This document shows, piece by piece, positions 1 through 8,975 of a stretch of 64,000 nucleotides of DNA. The first letter of the stretch is position 1. Each line of letters starts with the position of its first letter. The notes beneath the pieces are model-generated. The model was given only the letters and a program-made list of their open reading frames with translations, did not search any database and was not told the origin of the DNA. The DNA comes from Actinoplanes sp. NBC_00393 (lineage in GTDB: Bacteria > Actinomycetota > Actinomycetes > Mycobacteriales > Micromonosporaceae). The translations under genes and the position numbers were made by a program. The stretch is taken from contig NZ_CP107942.1 of NCBI RefSeq assembly GCF_036053395.1, positions 10,840,001 through 10,904,000 on the forward strand. Direction: 5' to 3'.

Positions 1-183
1 CGGCGGCCAGGTGAGAGTGGTCAGCAACAGGGCCACGACGAGCGGCCACATCACCGACCACATCTTCCCGAGCAGCCACAACGCGACCCAGGTCATGAGC
101 AGGACCAGCAGGGTTTGCAGCGAGATGCTCGCCGACGTGCGCAGTGCGGATCGCGCCTTCTTGGCGCTCAGCGTGGGGCCCAT
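1..183 (-). CDS. AI-2E family transporter, N-terminal fragment (cut by window start)
   Basis: The reading frame is open from an ATG at 183 to the window edge and gives 61 residues. A short basic N-terminus (MGPTLSAKKARSALRTS) is followed by a hydrophobic stretch and a WPLVVALLLTTLTWPP-like segment. That arrangement is typical of the first membrane helix and the following loop of AI-2E/PerM-family (former UPF0118) permeases. Family members are polytopic exporters or Na+/H+ antiporters of about 350-400 residues, so most of the protein lies outside the window. The call rests only on the N-terminus; a different polytopic membrane protein is possible. The 109 bases between this start and the stop of the next minus-strand gene contain nothing recognisable. 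Confidence 0.5.
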   Translation of the reverse strand, partial: MGPTLSAKKARSALRTSASISLQTLLVLLMTWVALWLLGKMWSVMWPLVVALLLTTLTWPP

Positions 184-292
184 GTGATCACCCTAAGGAC
201 CCCCGCCCAGCGCCGCTCTACAGGTCGAGGGCGAACCGCAGGAAGTCGCCGGCGCGCAACTGCCCGGCGGCCGGCGCGATCGGCGCTGCGCC

Positions 293-1513
293 TCAGGAGG
301 TCAGCGCCGCGCCGGTCAGCTTGCCGGCGCCACTGCGGACGGTCGCCCAGGCGGTTGCCGCGAGGGCGAGCGCGGCCGTGCCCGCCGCGCACCACATGAT
401 CACCGGGAAGGTGTGCGGCGCCAGCCAGGCGACCACGACCAGCACCGCGGTGGACACCCACAGCGGTGCTGACGGCCACTTCGCGCCGGCTGCCACCTGC
501 GCGTTGACCAGCACGAAGACCAGTGCGTAGAGGGCACCGGTCAGCGCGAAGACCGGCGCGTAGCGGCCCAGGTCCACATATCCGTCGCCGCCGGCGAACC
601 GGAACGCCAGCCCGCCGGCCAGCGCGGACGCCGCCACCAGGAGCGTGCCGGAGCCGGCGACCAGCCCGACCGCGATGATCAGCGCGCGGCGGCTGCCCTG
701 CGCGAGCCGCGGCAGCGCCAGCACGGTGACCACCTGCGGCGCCCACAGCGCGCCCTTGGTGAGCACGGTGCCGACCGCGTAGGCACCGGAGGCGGCAGCC
801 GGCAGCAGGGCGCGGGCCAGGAGCAGGTCGGCGTACGAGACGACGAGCATCGCCAGCGTCGCCGAGCCGGCCGTGATCACGTGCCGGGCCGAGACGCCAC
901 GGTCGCCGGGCGGGGAACCGGGCACCCGGGCCACCGCGGTGAGCGCGACCGGGATCAGCAGGGACACCACCGTGGCGATCAGCACCGATCCGGTCAGCCC
1001 GGCGCCGAGCAGCAGACCGGCGACGAGTCCGCCGTACCGGCCGGCGGCCAGCACGGCCATGCCGAGGGCGAGCCGCAGGAACCGCTCGTCGCCCTGGAGC
1101 TGCCCCAGCCAGCGGCCGGCCACCACGATCGCGCCGGTGTAGACGGCCAGCAGCAGCATGAGCTGCGGCGGCAGGTCGAGCACCGGGCCGGCGATCGGCG
1201 TCAGCAGGGCCACCACGCCGGCGCAGACACCCGCGGTGATCCACCCGACGTGCCGGGCCGTCGAACCCGGGTGCCGGGCGCGCTGCACGGCCACGGCGAT
1301 CTGCAGGCCGGTGCCGGGCACGCTGGCGATGGCCACGATCGCCAGCACGGTCGCGAGGGCGCCGAGGTCCGCGGCGTCCAGCCGGCGGGCGCCGAGCACC
1401 GGTACGACGTACCCGAGGCCGCTGGTGACCGCGGTGGCGACGGCCACCGCGGCTCCGGAGAGTCCGATCCGCCGCTTGTACTGGTCGCGGACCGTCTTGG
1501 CGGGGTCCTCCAT
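293..1513 (-). CDS. Polysaccharide flippase-like polytopic membrane protein (Wzx/MATE-like)
   Basis: This 406-residue protein has roughly 12 hydrophobic segments running from about residue 20 to the end. A basic N-terminal stretch (KTVRDQYKRRIG) precedes the first helix, as in O-unit or polysaccharide flippases of the MOP superfamily. Its probable role is moving lipid-linked sugars across the cytoplasmic membrane. I chose the ATG at 1513, 12 bases after the stop of the epimerase, over an ATG at 1561 that would overlap that gene by 37 bases. It is the last gene of a minus-strand run with a sugar-nucleotide dehydrogenase, a GT2 glycosyltransferase and an epimerase, which supports the envelope-glycan role. 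The substrate cannot be read from the sequence. Confidence 0.65.
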   Translation of the reverse strand: MEDPAKTVRDQYKRRIGLSGAAVAVATAVTSGLGYVVPVLGARRLDAADLGALATVLAIVAIASVPGTGLQIAVAVQRARHPGSTARHVGWITAGVCAGVVALLTPIAGPVLDLPPQLMLLLAVYTGAIVVAGRWLGQLQGDERFLRLALGMAVLAAGRYGGLVAGLLLGAGLTGSVLIATVVSLLIPVALTAVARVPGSPPGDRGVSARHVITAGSATLAMLVVSYADLLLARALLPAAASGAYAVGTVLTKGALWAPQVVTVLALPRLAQGSRRALIIAVGLVAGSGTLLVAASALAGGLAFRFAGGDGYVDLGRYAPVFALTGALYALVFVLVNAQVAAGAKWPSAPLWVSTAVLVVVAWLAPHTFPVIMWCAAGTAALALAATAWATVRSGAGKLTGAALTS

Positions 1514-1524
1514 GGCGGCGCCGG

Positions 1525-2550
1525 TTACAGCCGGCCCTCCTCGACCGCCTGCCTGATCCACGGGATCACCTCGTCGAGCATCGTGTCCAGCGAGGTCTCC
1601 GCGGTGAAGCCGAGCACCTCGCGCGCCTTGGTGACGTCCGGGACCCGCAGCGCCACGTCGTGCGCGAACGGCTCGTCGCTGACGTGCCGGAACGGGACGT
1701 CCGGACCCTTGATCTTGCGCCAGATCAGCTCGGCGAGCTCCAGCACGGTCGTCGACTCGGCGGTGGACAGGTTGAAGTCCTCGTTCGCCGCGGCCTCGTG
1801 CTCCATCGCCGTGGCGATGCCGCGGGCCAGGTCACCGCCGTACGTGTAGTGCCGCACCTGCTCCCCGCTGCCCAGCACGTGCAGCGGGTCCTGACCCTTC
1901 AGAACCTTCTGCACCAGGTCCGGGACGACGTGCGACATGGCCAGCTTCACGTTGCCGGAGAGCACCTCGGCCGAGCCGAGCGCCCGTCCCTCGCCGACGC
2001 CGACGCAGTTGAACGGCCGGACGATCGTGTAGGGCAGCTTGTACTGGTCCCAGGCGGCGCGGGCGTAGTACTCCACGGCCAGCTTCTGGAACCCGTACGA
2101 CGATCGCGGCGGCGGAACCTCGTGCTGGTCGCCCTCCTTGCTGGGCCACCGGTCGGTCGACTCGAAGACCATCGACGACGACACGTACGTCATCTTCTTC
2201 AGCCGCCCGGAGCGGTGCGCCGCGATCGCCGCGTCGCAGGACGCCGCCATGATCCGCTCGTTGGTGGCGAGCAGGTCGTACGCGTACGCGTGGAAGTAGG
2301 AGATGCCACCGATCATCGCGGCGCCGGCGACGAAATGGTCGCAGTCGGCCAGCAACTCGGTGACCAGGTCGACGTCGCGGGCGTCGCCCTCCACGAACCG
2401 GTACCGCGGGTGGTTGTCGTAGCTGTGCGACACCGGGCCGTACTTCGAGAAGTTGTCCAGCCCGACGACCTCGTGACCGCGGCCGAGCAGCTCCTCCACC
2501 AGGTAGCCGCCGATGAACCCGGCCGAGCCGGTGACCAGCACCTTCGTCAT
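1525..2550 (-). CDS. NAD-dependent epimerase/dehydratase (extended SDR)
   Basis: This 341-residue protein starts with the Rossmann motif GSAGFIGG at residues 8-15. It then has the extended-SDR landmarks: an acidic residue at the end of beta-2 (VVGLDNFSKYG), an SSSMVFE serine segment near residue 124, and an active-site YGFQK (YxxxK). The family interconverts or dehydrates nucleotide-linked sugars such as UDP-glucose or GDP-mannose. The ATG overlaps the upstream glycosyltransferase stop as ATGA (2547-2550), so the genes are translationally coupled. With the upstream UDP-glucose/GDP-mannose-type dehydrogenase, it probably makes an activated sugar for the local glycosyltransferases. The exact sugar is unknown. 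Confidence 0.85.
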   Translation of the reverse strand: MTKVLVTGSAGFIGGYLVEELLGRGHEVVGLDNFSKYGPVSHSYDNHPRYRFVEGDARDVDLVTELLADCDHFVAGAAMIGGISYFHAYAYDLLATNERIMAASCDAAIAAHRSGRLKKMTYVSSSMVFESTDRWPSKEGDQHEVPPPRSSYGFQKLAVEYYARAAWDQYKLPYTIVRPFNCVGVGEGRALGSAEVLSGNVKLAMSHVVPDLVQKVLKGQDPLHVLGSGEQVRHYTYGGDLARGIATAMEHEAAANEDFNLSTAESTTVLELAELIWRKIKGPDVPFRHVSDEPFAHDVALRVPDVTKAREVLGFTAETSLDTMLDEVIPWIRQAVEEGRL

Positions 2551-3332
2551 GCCCGGGTGCCCTCCTTGTCGCGATCCGCCGGCGCCTGGTCCGGCCTGTG
2601 GGCCGCCCAGCGGGCGGCGAGCTGTTCGCCGGACAACGGCCGGCCGAACGCGAAAAAGTACCAGCGCAGGTAGGACGGCATGAACCGGCCCACGTCGAAG
2701 TGCGACTCACCGAGCTGACGGTCCAGCCAGATGGTCGGGATCTCGGCGACCATCCGGCGCATCCGGGTCGCTTTCGCGGTCAGCTCGATGCCGATCTCGA
2801 AGCCGGTGTTGGACTCGATGCCCACCTCGCGCACGAAATCAGTGTCGTACGCCTTGAAGCTGTTCGTGGCGTCCCGGGTGCCGACCCGGGCGAACCAGTG
2901 CAGGGTGCGCCCGGCCCACCGGGACGCCATCCGCTTGAACCGCGGCCCGCCGACCTGCTGCCCACCGGGCATGTAGCGCGACGCCGCCGCGACCACCACG
3001 CCCCGGTCGACCAGCCGGGCCAGGTCGTCGATCTGCCGCGGGTCGTCGCAGCCGTCGGCCATGGTCACGACCGCCACCGGCGCCTGGGCCGCGTCGATCC
3101 CGAACCGGATCGCGTTCGCCGGCCCCCGCCCGTACGTGTTGAGCACAGTGCGCACCCGCGGGTCGTGGCGCGCGATCTCCTGCGCGAACGGCACCGTGGT
3201 GTCCTCGGGCATGTCGTGCACGACGAGGATCTCCGCGGGCAGCATCACCTCACGCAGGATCCGCTCGAGGTGGCGGACCACGCCCTCGCCCTCGTTGTAG
3301 ACCGGGATGACCACCGAGACCCGGGGCGTCAC
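2547..3332 (-). CDS. Glycosyltransferase family 2
   Basis: This 261-residue protein begins VSVVIPVYNEGEGV, the classical GT2 (GT-A fold) nucleotide-sugar-binding start. It continues with an MADGCDD acidic segment near residue 91, in the DxD position, and a conserved AASRYMPGGQQ region, as in dolichyl-phosphate-mannose synthase-like enzymes. The start is GTG at 3332, overlapping the upstream dehydrogenase stop as GTGA; longer readings upstream are only a shadow of that gene. There is no obvious C-terminal transmembrane pair, so it probably acts at the inner membrane face on a lipid-phosphate or glycan acceptor. It is coupled to the epimerase downstream by an ATGA overlap. Confidence 0.85.
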   Translation of the reverse strand: MTPRVSVVIPVYNEGEGVVRHLERILREVMLPAEILVVHDMPEDTTVPFAQEIARHDPRVRTVLNTYGRGPANAIRFGIDAAQAPVAVVTMADGCDDPRQIDDLARLVDRGVVVAAASRYMPGGQQVGGPRFKRMASRWAGRTLHWFARVGTRDATNSFKAYDTDFVREVGIESNTGFEIGIELTAKATRMRRMVAEIPTIWLDRQLGESHFDVGRFMPSYLRWYFFAFGRPLSGEQLAARWAAHRPDQAPADRDKEGTRA

Positions 3333-4534
3333 ACCAGCACCCCCTGCCCGGTCAGGCCCCACATGTCGATCAGCGGCTTGTCGGTCTGCAGCCCGGCGTA
3401 ATCCGGATGCGGCGACGCGATCACCAGCAGGTCGGCCCGTTTCAGCACGTCCTCCAGTGGCAGGAAGCGGTCGTCCGCCACGTACGGATCGGTGCAGAGG
3501 GTCTCGCGCGCCTTCAGCGTCAGGATCTTGCGCAGCTTGTAGGCCAGGCTGTCGCGCGGGTCGTCGCTGCCACCCTTGAACGCCATGCCCAGGATGCCGA
3601 CGGTCAGATCGGACAGGTCGAACCGGTCCTCCAGGCGGGAGACCAGGTAGAGCGGCAGGCCCTCGTTGATCAGCATCGCGGAGTGGCCGAGCACGAAGTT
3701 GTTCCGGTTGAACGCCGCGAGCTGCATGGTGTCCTTGAGCAGGCACGGCCCGGCCGCGAAGCCCGGCATCGGCAGGTCGTCGGCGCGCGGGTAGTCGAAG
3801 GTGACCGCGTGCCGGATCCGCTCGAAGTCCAGCCCGAAATCGTTCGCCATCATCCAGAACTGGTTGGCGGCCGCGAACTTCAGATAGCGCCAGGTGTTGG
3901 TGAACAGCTTCGCGAGCTCGGCCTCCTCCGGCTCCAGCCGGACGATCGACTCGGTCAGGTGCCGGAAGAGCTTCTCGGCCCGGTCCAGAGCCTGCGGGGT
4001 ACGCGCGGCGACGATCTGCGGGAGCGTGAAGAGCTCGGTCATCGCCTTGCCCTCGGCGATCCGCTCCGGGCAGAACGCCACGTCGACGGCGAGGCCGCGG
4101 CTGGTCAGCAGCTTCTCGGTGAGTGCCGTGACGCCCGGGTAGACAGTGCTGCGCAGCACCACGAGCTGGCCGTCGCGCATGTGCTCGACACAGCGCTCGA
4201 TGGCCCGCGGCACCGCGCCCAGATCGGGGTTGAGGTGCTCGTCGACCGGGGTGCCGACGACCACGACCAGAGCCTCGGCGAGACCGACACTGGTCGGGTC
4301 GGTGGTGGCCCGCAGCCGGCCGGCGGACAGCGCCTCGGCGAGCGGCTCGTCCGCACCGTGCTCGGTGAACGGCATGGCACCCGAGTTGACCCGTGCCACA
4401 GCAGTCTCATCGATGTCGTAGAGCACCACCGACAGCCCGCGCGCCGCGAGCGCGATGCCCAGCGGCAGGCCGACCCGGCCGCACCCGCCGACCACACAGA
4501 CATCCACGCCGGGGGCGTGCATTGCCTCGGTCAT
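3329..4534 (-). CDS. Nucleotide sugar dehydrogenase (UDP-glucose/GDP-mannose dehydrogenase family)
   Basis: The 401-residue protein has the NAD-binding VVGGCGRVG motif at residues 14-22 and the family landmarks FCPERIAEG (residues 154-162) and GPCLLKD (residues 262-268). In the last motif Cys264, Lys267 and Asp268 are the expected catalytic residues of the four-electron oxidation of a sugar C6 alcohol to an acid. An SLAYKLRKI C-terminal region follows. The length fits the family (about 400-440 residues). It is the first gene of the minus-strand sugar set, and a 100-base divergent region separates it from the FkbM methyltransferase. The product is likely a UDP-uronate or ManNAcA-type sugar; which one is not decidable here. 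Confidence 0.85.
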   Translation of the reverse strand: MTEAMHAPGVDVCVVGGCGRVGLPLGIALAARGLSVVLYDIDETAVARVNSGAMPFTEHGADEPLAEALSAGRLRATTDPTSVGLAEALVVVVGTPVDEHLNPDLGAVPRAIERCVEHMRDGQLVVLRSTVYPGVTALTEKLLTSRGLAVDVAFCPERIAEGKAMTELFTLPQIVAARTPQALDRAEKLFRHLTESIVRLEPEEAELAKLFTNTWRYLKFAAANQFWMMANDFGLDFERIRHAVTFDYPRADDLPMPGFAAGPCLLKDTMQLAAFNRNNFVLGHSAMLINEGLPLYLVSRLEDRFDLSDLTVGILGMAFKGGSDDPRDSLAYKLRKILTLKARETLCTDPYVADDRFLPLEDVLKRADLLVIASPHPDYAGLQTDKPLIDMWGLTGQGVLV

Positions 4535-4574
4535 AACGCCTCACAATCCACACCGGGCACCAGCGTGTGTGCAG

Positions 4575-4590
4575 GTTACTCGTGAGTCAC
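4575..4590. promoter_or_regulatory. GTTAC-N6-GTCAC direct repeat in a divergent promoter region
   Basis: The divergent region between the nucleotide-sugar dehydrogenase and the FkbM gene contains GTTAC at 4575-4579 and GTCAC at 4586-4590, an exact 11-base direct repeat of GTNAC. Such 11-base phased half-sites are typical of OmpR-family response regulators (AfsQ1-, MtrA-, PhoP- or GlnR-like) in actinobacteria. The position suits control of either envelope operon. The binding protein is not identified; this is a pattern call. Confidence 0.35.
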
Positions 4591-4635
4591 ACTCGGGTCT
4601 ACCCATGCGTAGCAAAGCCGCTATGGTTCGTCACC

Positions 4636-5394
4636 ATGGTCGGTACGCAGCCCACTCCACTCAGCTCACGGATCGCCGCGGCGCTGCCCCCGCGCGCCGT
4701 GGCGGCCGCCGTGCGCACGGCGTATCCCCGGGTCGAACCGGAGCTGGCGAAGCTCGCTTCCTATGTGCCGCGCTGCGCCACCGCGGTGGACGTCGGCGCC
4801 TGGTACGGACCCTGGACGCGGGGCCTGCGCCGGATCGCCGACCGGGTCGTCGCGATCGAACCCACGGCCGAACTGGCCCGGTGTGTGCGGTCGGCATATC
4901 CGGACGTCCGGGTGGTCGAGGCGGTCGCTTCGGACCACGCCGGAACGGCCGAACTCTTCCTGCCGTCCGGTGGACCGGGCACCGGCACCTCGTCGATCGA
5001 GCACGGCACCGGGGCGACCGTGACCGTCACCCGGCTGACGCTGGACGAACTCGAGCTGACCGGCGTCGGCTTCATGAAGCTGGACGTCGAGGGACACGAG
5101 ATGCCGGCCCTGCTCGGCGGCGAGCAGACCATCCGGCGCGACCGCCCGCTGCTGCTGGTCGAGCTGGAGGAGCGGATCCAGCCGATCCAGCCGGTGCTGG
5201 ACCTGCTCGCCGGCTGGGGCTACCGGCCGTACGTGATGCCGGACAGCGAGTGGGTGCCGCTGGAGACCTTCGACCTGATCGAGCACCAGCGCGGCGCGCT
5301 GGCCCGGATCGATCAGAGCTTCGCGCGCCGGGTGGTCTGGCCCAAGCCGCGGTACGTCAACATGCTGCTCTTCCGCCCGGAGACCGCCCGATGA
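4636..5394 (+). CDS. FkbM-family SAM-dependent methyltransferase
   Basis: This 252-residue protein has the SAM-binding start VDVGAWYGPWTRGL (about residues 55-68), an IEPTAEL acidic strand end, and the FkbM hallmark MKLDVEGHE (about residues 152-160). Family members O-methylate sugars or other small acceptors. The ATG at 4636 was chosen because the longer reading from 4567 runs through the divergent promoter region. Its stop overlaps the start of the next membrane protein (ATGA at 5391), so it leads a four-gene operon. In this setting it probably methylates a sugar residue of an envelope glycan. Confidence 0.8.
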   Translation: MVGTQPTPLSSRIAAALPPRAVAAAVRTAYPRVEPELAKLASYVPRCATAVDVGAWYGPWTRGLRRIADRVVAIEPTAELARCVRSAYPDVRVVEAVASDHAGTAELFLPSGGPGTGTSSIEHGTGATVTVTRLTLDELELTGVGFMKLDVEGHEMPALLGGEQTIRRDRPLLLVELEERIQPIQPVLDLLAGWGYRPYVMPDSEWVPLETFDLIEHQRGALARIDQSFARRVVWPKPRYVNMLLFRPETAR

Positions 5395-7244
5395 GCGTCG
5401 GCACGGCCACCACCGCGGACAGCCCGGCCACCGAGCCGGCCCGCAAGCTGGACCCGATCGGCGCGATCGCGGCCGTCCTGATCACCGCGAGCGTGCTCTG
5501 GCGGGCCTCGATCACGACGCGCGGCTATCTCACCACCGACGACTTCCCGATCATCGCGCAGGCCGACGAGTTCGGCCTGGGCGGGCTGTTCACGCTCTAC
5601 AACAACCACTTCATGCCGGCCGGGCGGCTGATCACCTACCTCGTCAACGAGCTCACCGGGTACGTGTACTGGCCGTACGCGACGCTGATGCTGCTCGGGC
5701 AGATCGCCGTCAGCATCCTGTTCTGGCGGCTGCTGCGGGTCGTGCTGCCGTACGGATGGGCGATCCTGGTGCCGTTGACCCTGTTCCTCTTCAACCCGCT
5801 GACGCTGGAGGTCAGCGCCTGGTGGGCGGTGGGTCTCAACCTGCTGCCGATGCAGATCGCGATGATCGTGGCGCTCGGCGCCCAGGTCAAATACGTGCAC
5901 ACCGGCGAACACAAGCATCTGGTCACCCTCGGGCTGACCGTCGTGATCGGTCTGCTCTTCTTCGAGAAGGCCCTGCTCATCATCCCGCTGGTCTTCCTGA
6001 CCACGCTGTTCTTCTACGCGCCGGGCGGCCCGGTCAAGGCCGTGGTCACCACGATCCGGCGCTGGTGGATGGCCTGGGCGATGCTGACCGCCATCGCGCT
6101 GCTCTTCCTCGCCCTCTACCTGGCGATGGCCACCGGCTCGTCGCTGCGGGTGCCGCACTCGTCGGACGAGGTCCGCGACTTCCTGGTGCAGTTCTTCGGT
6201 TCGTCGCTCGCCTCCGGCCTGCTCGGCGGACCGTGGAGCTGGCTGGACGCCTCGGACGGCCCGGCGGTCGCCGCGCCCACCGAGACGGCGCAATATGTCT
6301 CGTGGGCCCTGATCGCCGTCCTGGTCGCGCTCACCGTCTGGTTGCGCCGCGGTGTCGCGGCGCGGGCCTGGGCGCTGATGGTGGTCTTCGCCGCCATGGC
6401 CGCCGGGCTGATCGCGTTCACCCGGCTGGGCTCGGAGATGAGTGGCGTGGCCGGCCTGGTGCCGCGTTACCTCGGTGACGTCTTCCCGCTCGCGGCCCTC
6501 TGCGTCGGTGTGGCGGTGTGCGGGCTGCGCCGCCCCGGCCCCGACGGCGAGGCGGTCGACGACTCGCTGCCCGCGCCGGTGCGCCGCCACCCGCAGCAGT
6601 TCGTCGTCGGCCTCGGGGTGAGCCTGGTGCTGCTCATTGCGAGCAGCGTCTACAGCGGCGTCGACTTCGCCACCGACTGGGCGTCCAAGGCCGGCCGCGA
6701 CTATCTGCACACCGCGCAGGCTGAGATCGCCGCGGCCGAGCCCGGCACGGTCTTCATGGATCAGCCGGTTCCCGAGCTGATCGTGCCCGACCTGGTGTAC
6801 CCGTGGAACATGCAGTCGAAGTTCTTCGGGCCGGTCGAGAACGGGCCGGTGTTCGTGACCGAGGCGTCCAAGCTGTCGGTGATCGACGATTCCGGCCACG
6901 TCCGGCCCGCCTGGGTCAAGGGCGTCCGCAACAAGCCCGGCCGGTTGCCGGGCTGCGGCTACCGGATCACCGGCGGGAAGACCGTGAAGATCCCGTTGCA
7001 GGCGGACGTGATCAACTACTGGCAGGCGGTGCGGATCGGCTACCTCAGTGACCGGGACACGGCGGCGACCATCCGGATCGGTGACGGGGACCCGGTGCCG
7101 TTCGACGTGCACCGCGGCCTGAACGCCCAGTTCCTGCTGCTGGTGGTGAAGGGGAACGAGGTCGAGCTGACCCTGCGGGACCCGAAGGCCAACGTCTGCA
7201 CCGACGAGATCGAGATCGGCGCGCTGGTGCCGCAGCCGAGGTAA
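5391..7244 (+). CDS. Large polytopic membrane protein, probable GT-C-type glycosyltransferase
   Basis: This 617-residue protein has a short hydrophilic N-terminus and about 10-11 hydrophobic segments between residues 25 and 440. A soluble C-terminal domain of roughly 170 residues follows (it contains PVPELIVPDLVYPWN). An acidic TTDDFPII motif lies just after the first helix, where GT-C polyprenyl-phosphate-sugar transferases carry their catalytic acidic loop. It would therefore use a lipid-linked sugar donor on the outer membrane face. The start overlaps the FkbM stop (ATGA) and the next gene begins 3 bases after its stop. I do not recognise a named family; the GT-C reading is an inference from topology and context. 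Confidence 0.55.
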   Translation: MSVGTATTADSPATEPARKLDPIGAIAAVLITASVLWRASITTRGYLTTDDFPIIAQADEFGLGGLFTLYNNHFMPAGRLITYLVNELTGYVYWPYATLMLLGQIAVSILFWRLLRVVLPYGWAILVPLTLFLFNPLTLEVSAWWAVGLNLLPMQIAMIVALGAQVKYVHTGEHKHLVTLGLTVVIGLLFFEKALLIIPLVFLTTLFFYAPGGPVKAVVTTIRRWWMAWAMLTAIALLFLALYLAMATGSSLRVPHSSDEVRDFLVQFFGSSLASGLLGGPWSWLDASDGPAVAAPTETAQYVSWALIAVLVALTVWLRRGVAARAWALMVVFAAMAAGLIAFTRLGSEMSGVAGLVPRYLGDVFPLAALCVGVAVCGLRRPGPDGEAVDDSLPAPVRRHPQQFVVGLGVSLVLLIASSVYSGVDFATDWASKAGRDYLHTAQAEIAAAEPGTVFMDQPVPELIVPDLVYPWNMQSKFFGPVENGPVFVTEASKLSVIDDSGHVRPAWVKGVRNKPGRLPGCGYRITGGKTVKIPLQADVINYWQAVRIGYLSDRDTAATIRIGDGDPVPFDVHRGLNAQFLLLVVKGNEVELTLRDPKANVCTDEIEIGALVPQPR

Positions 7245-7247
7245 CCG

Positions 7248-8975
7248 GTGCGCCGTGGGCTGATCCTGCACGGGGTGGCCGCGGCCGTCACCGCCGTGGT
7301 GCTCGCGCCCCTGGCCCTGCCGGGGTACGTGCTGCGCTATGACATGGTGTTCGTGCCGCGGCAGCCGCTCAGCTGGGAGATGATCGCGCCGGCCGACGCG
7401 CTGCCCCGGGCGGTGCCGCTGGACGCCCTGGTGTCGGTCGCCAACCTGGCCGTGCCGGGATGGCTGCTGCAGCGGATCGCGCTGGTCGCGGTCGTCTACC
7501 TCGCTGCGCTCGGCGCCGCCCGGCTGCTGCCGAGCGCACGCACGCTGCCCCGGGTCGTCGCGGCTCTGGCGTACGCGTGGACGCCCTACCTCGCCGAGCG
7601 GCTGCTCCTGGGACAGTGGGCGCTGCTTCTCGCGTACGCCGCCCTGCCCTGGCTGGTCGCTGCCGCGCGTGACGTGCGTGCCCGCCGTCCCGGTGCGCTG
7701 CCGCGCCTGGTGCTGGCCGCCGCACCGGCCGCGGTGACACCGACCGGCGGCCTGATCGCGCTGACCACCATCGCCGTCCTGCTGCCGTTGCGGTCGCGCG
7801 CCACCGCGATCGCCCTGGGCGCGGTCGCGGCCCTCAACGCGCCCTGGCTGTTCGCCACGCTGGCCAGCGCGGCCGGCGGCAGCTCCGACCCGGAGGGCGT
7901 GGCCCAGTTCGCGGCCCGGGCGGAGAACTGGGCCGGCGCGTGGGCGGCGCTGGCCGGCACCGGTGGCATCTGGAACGCGCAGACCGTACCGGGCAGCCGG
8001 TCCTCGGTCCTGGTGCCGGTGATCACCGTGCTGATCCTGGCGGTGGCCTTCGTGGGCCTGCGCGAGCTGCGCCGGCGCTGGCCGGGTGGCGCCGACCGGC
8101 TCTTCGTCCTGGCCGCCGGCGGCTTCGTGCTGGCGGCCGTCGGCGTGGGGCCGACCGCGGTGGTGCTGGAGTGGCTGGTCGTGCACGTCCCGGGCGCCGG
8201 ACTGCTGCGCGACGGCCAGAAGTTCCTGCTGCCCTACGCGCTGGTGGTCGCGCTGGGCTTCGCGCTCGGCGCGGAGCTGCTCGCCGGCCGCCTCGCCCGG
8301 CGGTTCGAGCCCACGGCCGGCCGGGTGCTGCTGATCGCGGCCTTGCTGATGCCGGTGGTGGTGATGCCCGACCTGGCGTTCGGTGGGGCCGGGGCGCTGC
8401 GCCCGGTACGGTATCCGGCCGACTGGGACGTCGTGGCGGCGAAGGTGGCGGCCGCGCCGGGCGAGGTGCTGTCGCTGCCGTTCGAGGGCTACCAGCGCTA
8501 CGACTGGACTCGCGGCGTGGTGGTCCGTGACCCGGCGCCGCGCTATCTGGACGCCCCGGTGCTCATGAACGACGCCCTGCGGGTCGGCGCGGTCATCGTC
8601 GACGGGGAGAACCCGCGAGCCACGCGGGCGCAGGAGTTGCTGGCGGCCGGGCGGCCGGCGTCCGAACTCGGCGTGCGCTGGGTTCTGGTCCGCCGGGGAG
8701 CGGTCGCGGAGCCATCGGCGAACGTCTTTGCCGGGATGACGTTGGTGTACGACGGACCGCATTTGCGCCTGTGGGAGTACCCGTCGGTAACCTCGGCGTC
8801 CCGGACCGCCGGTGCGGGCCGCCGATGGCCCGCTCTGGCAGCGCATATTCTCGCCGCTTCAGTCGTGATCCTCGCAGGTCTCGGGCTACTGCGTATACGC
8901 CGTAGATCGTGGTACGGTCCGCGCACCCACGAGTCCGGGGAGGAAGAAACATGGCCAAGTTGGCCACCTTCGTAG
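7248..8975 (+). CDS. Polytopic membrane protein resembling mycobacterial Rv0226c
   Basis: This 575-residue protein starts at GTG 7248, three bases after the preceding stop. It has about 10-12 hydrophobic segments, a conserved LRYDMVFVPRQPL loop after the first helix, a LLRDGQKFLLPYAL segment near residue 325, and a periplasmic-type C-terminal domain followed by a last helix and a basic tail (RIRRRSW). The length and the company (GT4 glycosyltransferase, DUF2613, AftD-type enzyme, DUF3068 protein) match the M. tuberculosis Rv0226c conserved membrane protein (as I recall it, about 576 residues). The function is unknown; the fold suggests a GT-C-like glycosyltransferase. Its last 25 bases overlap the next gene. 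Confidence 0.6.
   Translation: MRRGLILHGVAAAVTAVVLAPLALPGYVLRYDMVFVPRQPLSWEMIAPADALPRAVPLDALVSVANLAVPGWLLQRIALVAVVYLAALGAARLLPSARTLPRVVAALAYAWTPYLAERLLLGQWALLLAYAALPWLVAAARDVRARRPGALPRLVLAAAPAAVTPTGGLIALTTIAVLLPLRSRATAIALGAVAALNAPWLFATLASAAGGSSDPEGVAQFAARAENWAGAWAALAGTGGIWNAQTVPGSRSSVLVPVITVLILAVAFVGLRELRRRWPGGADRLFVLAAGGFVLAAVGVGPTAVVLEWLVVHVPGAGLLRDGQKFLLPYALVVALGFALGAELLAGRLARRFEPTAGRVLLIAALLMPVVVMPDLAFGGAGALRPVRYPADWDVVAAKVAAAPGEVLSLPFEGYQRYDWTRGVVVRDPAPRYLDAPVLMNDALRVGAVIVDGENPRATRAQELLAAGRPASELGVRWVLVRRGAVAEPSANVFAGMTLVYDGPHLRLWEYPSVTSASRTAGAGRRWPALAAHILAASVVILAGLGLLRIRRRSWYGPRTHESGEEETWPSWPPS

Noticed and set aside
5313..8846. 1177-residue minus-strand open frame
   Set aside because: It is the high-GC antisense shadow of three membrane-protein genes. 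Composition is Arg/Gln/His-rich with no family features, while the plus strand has clear membrane proteins with coupled starts.
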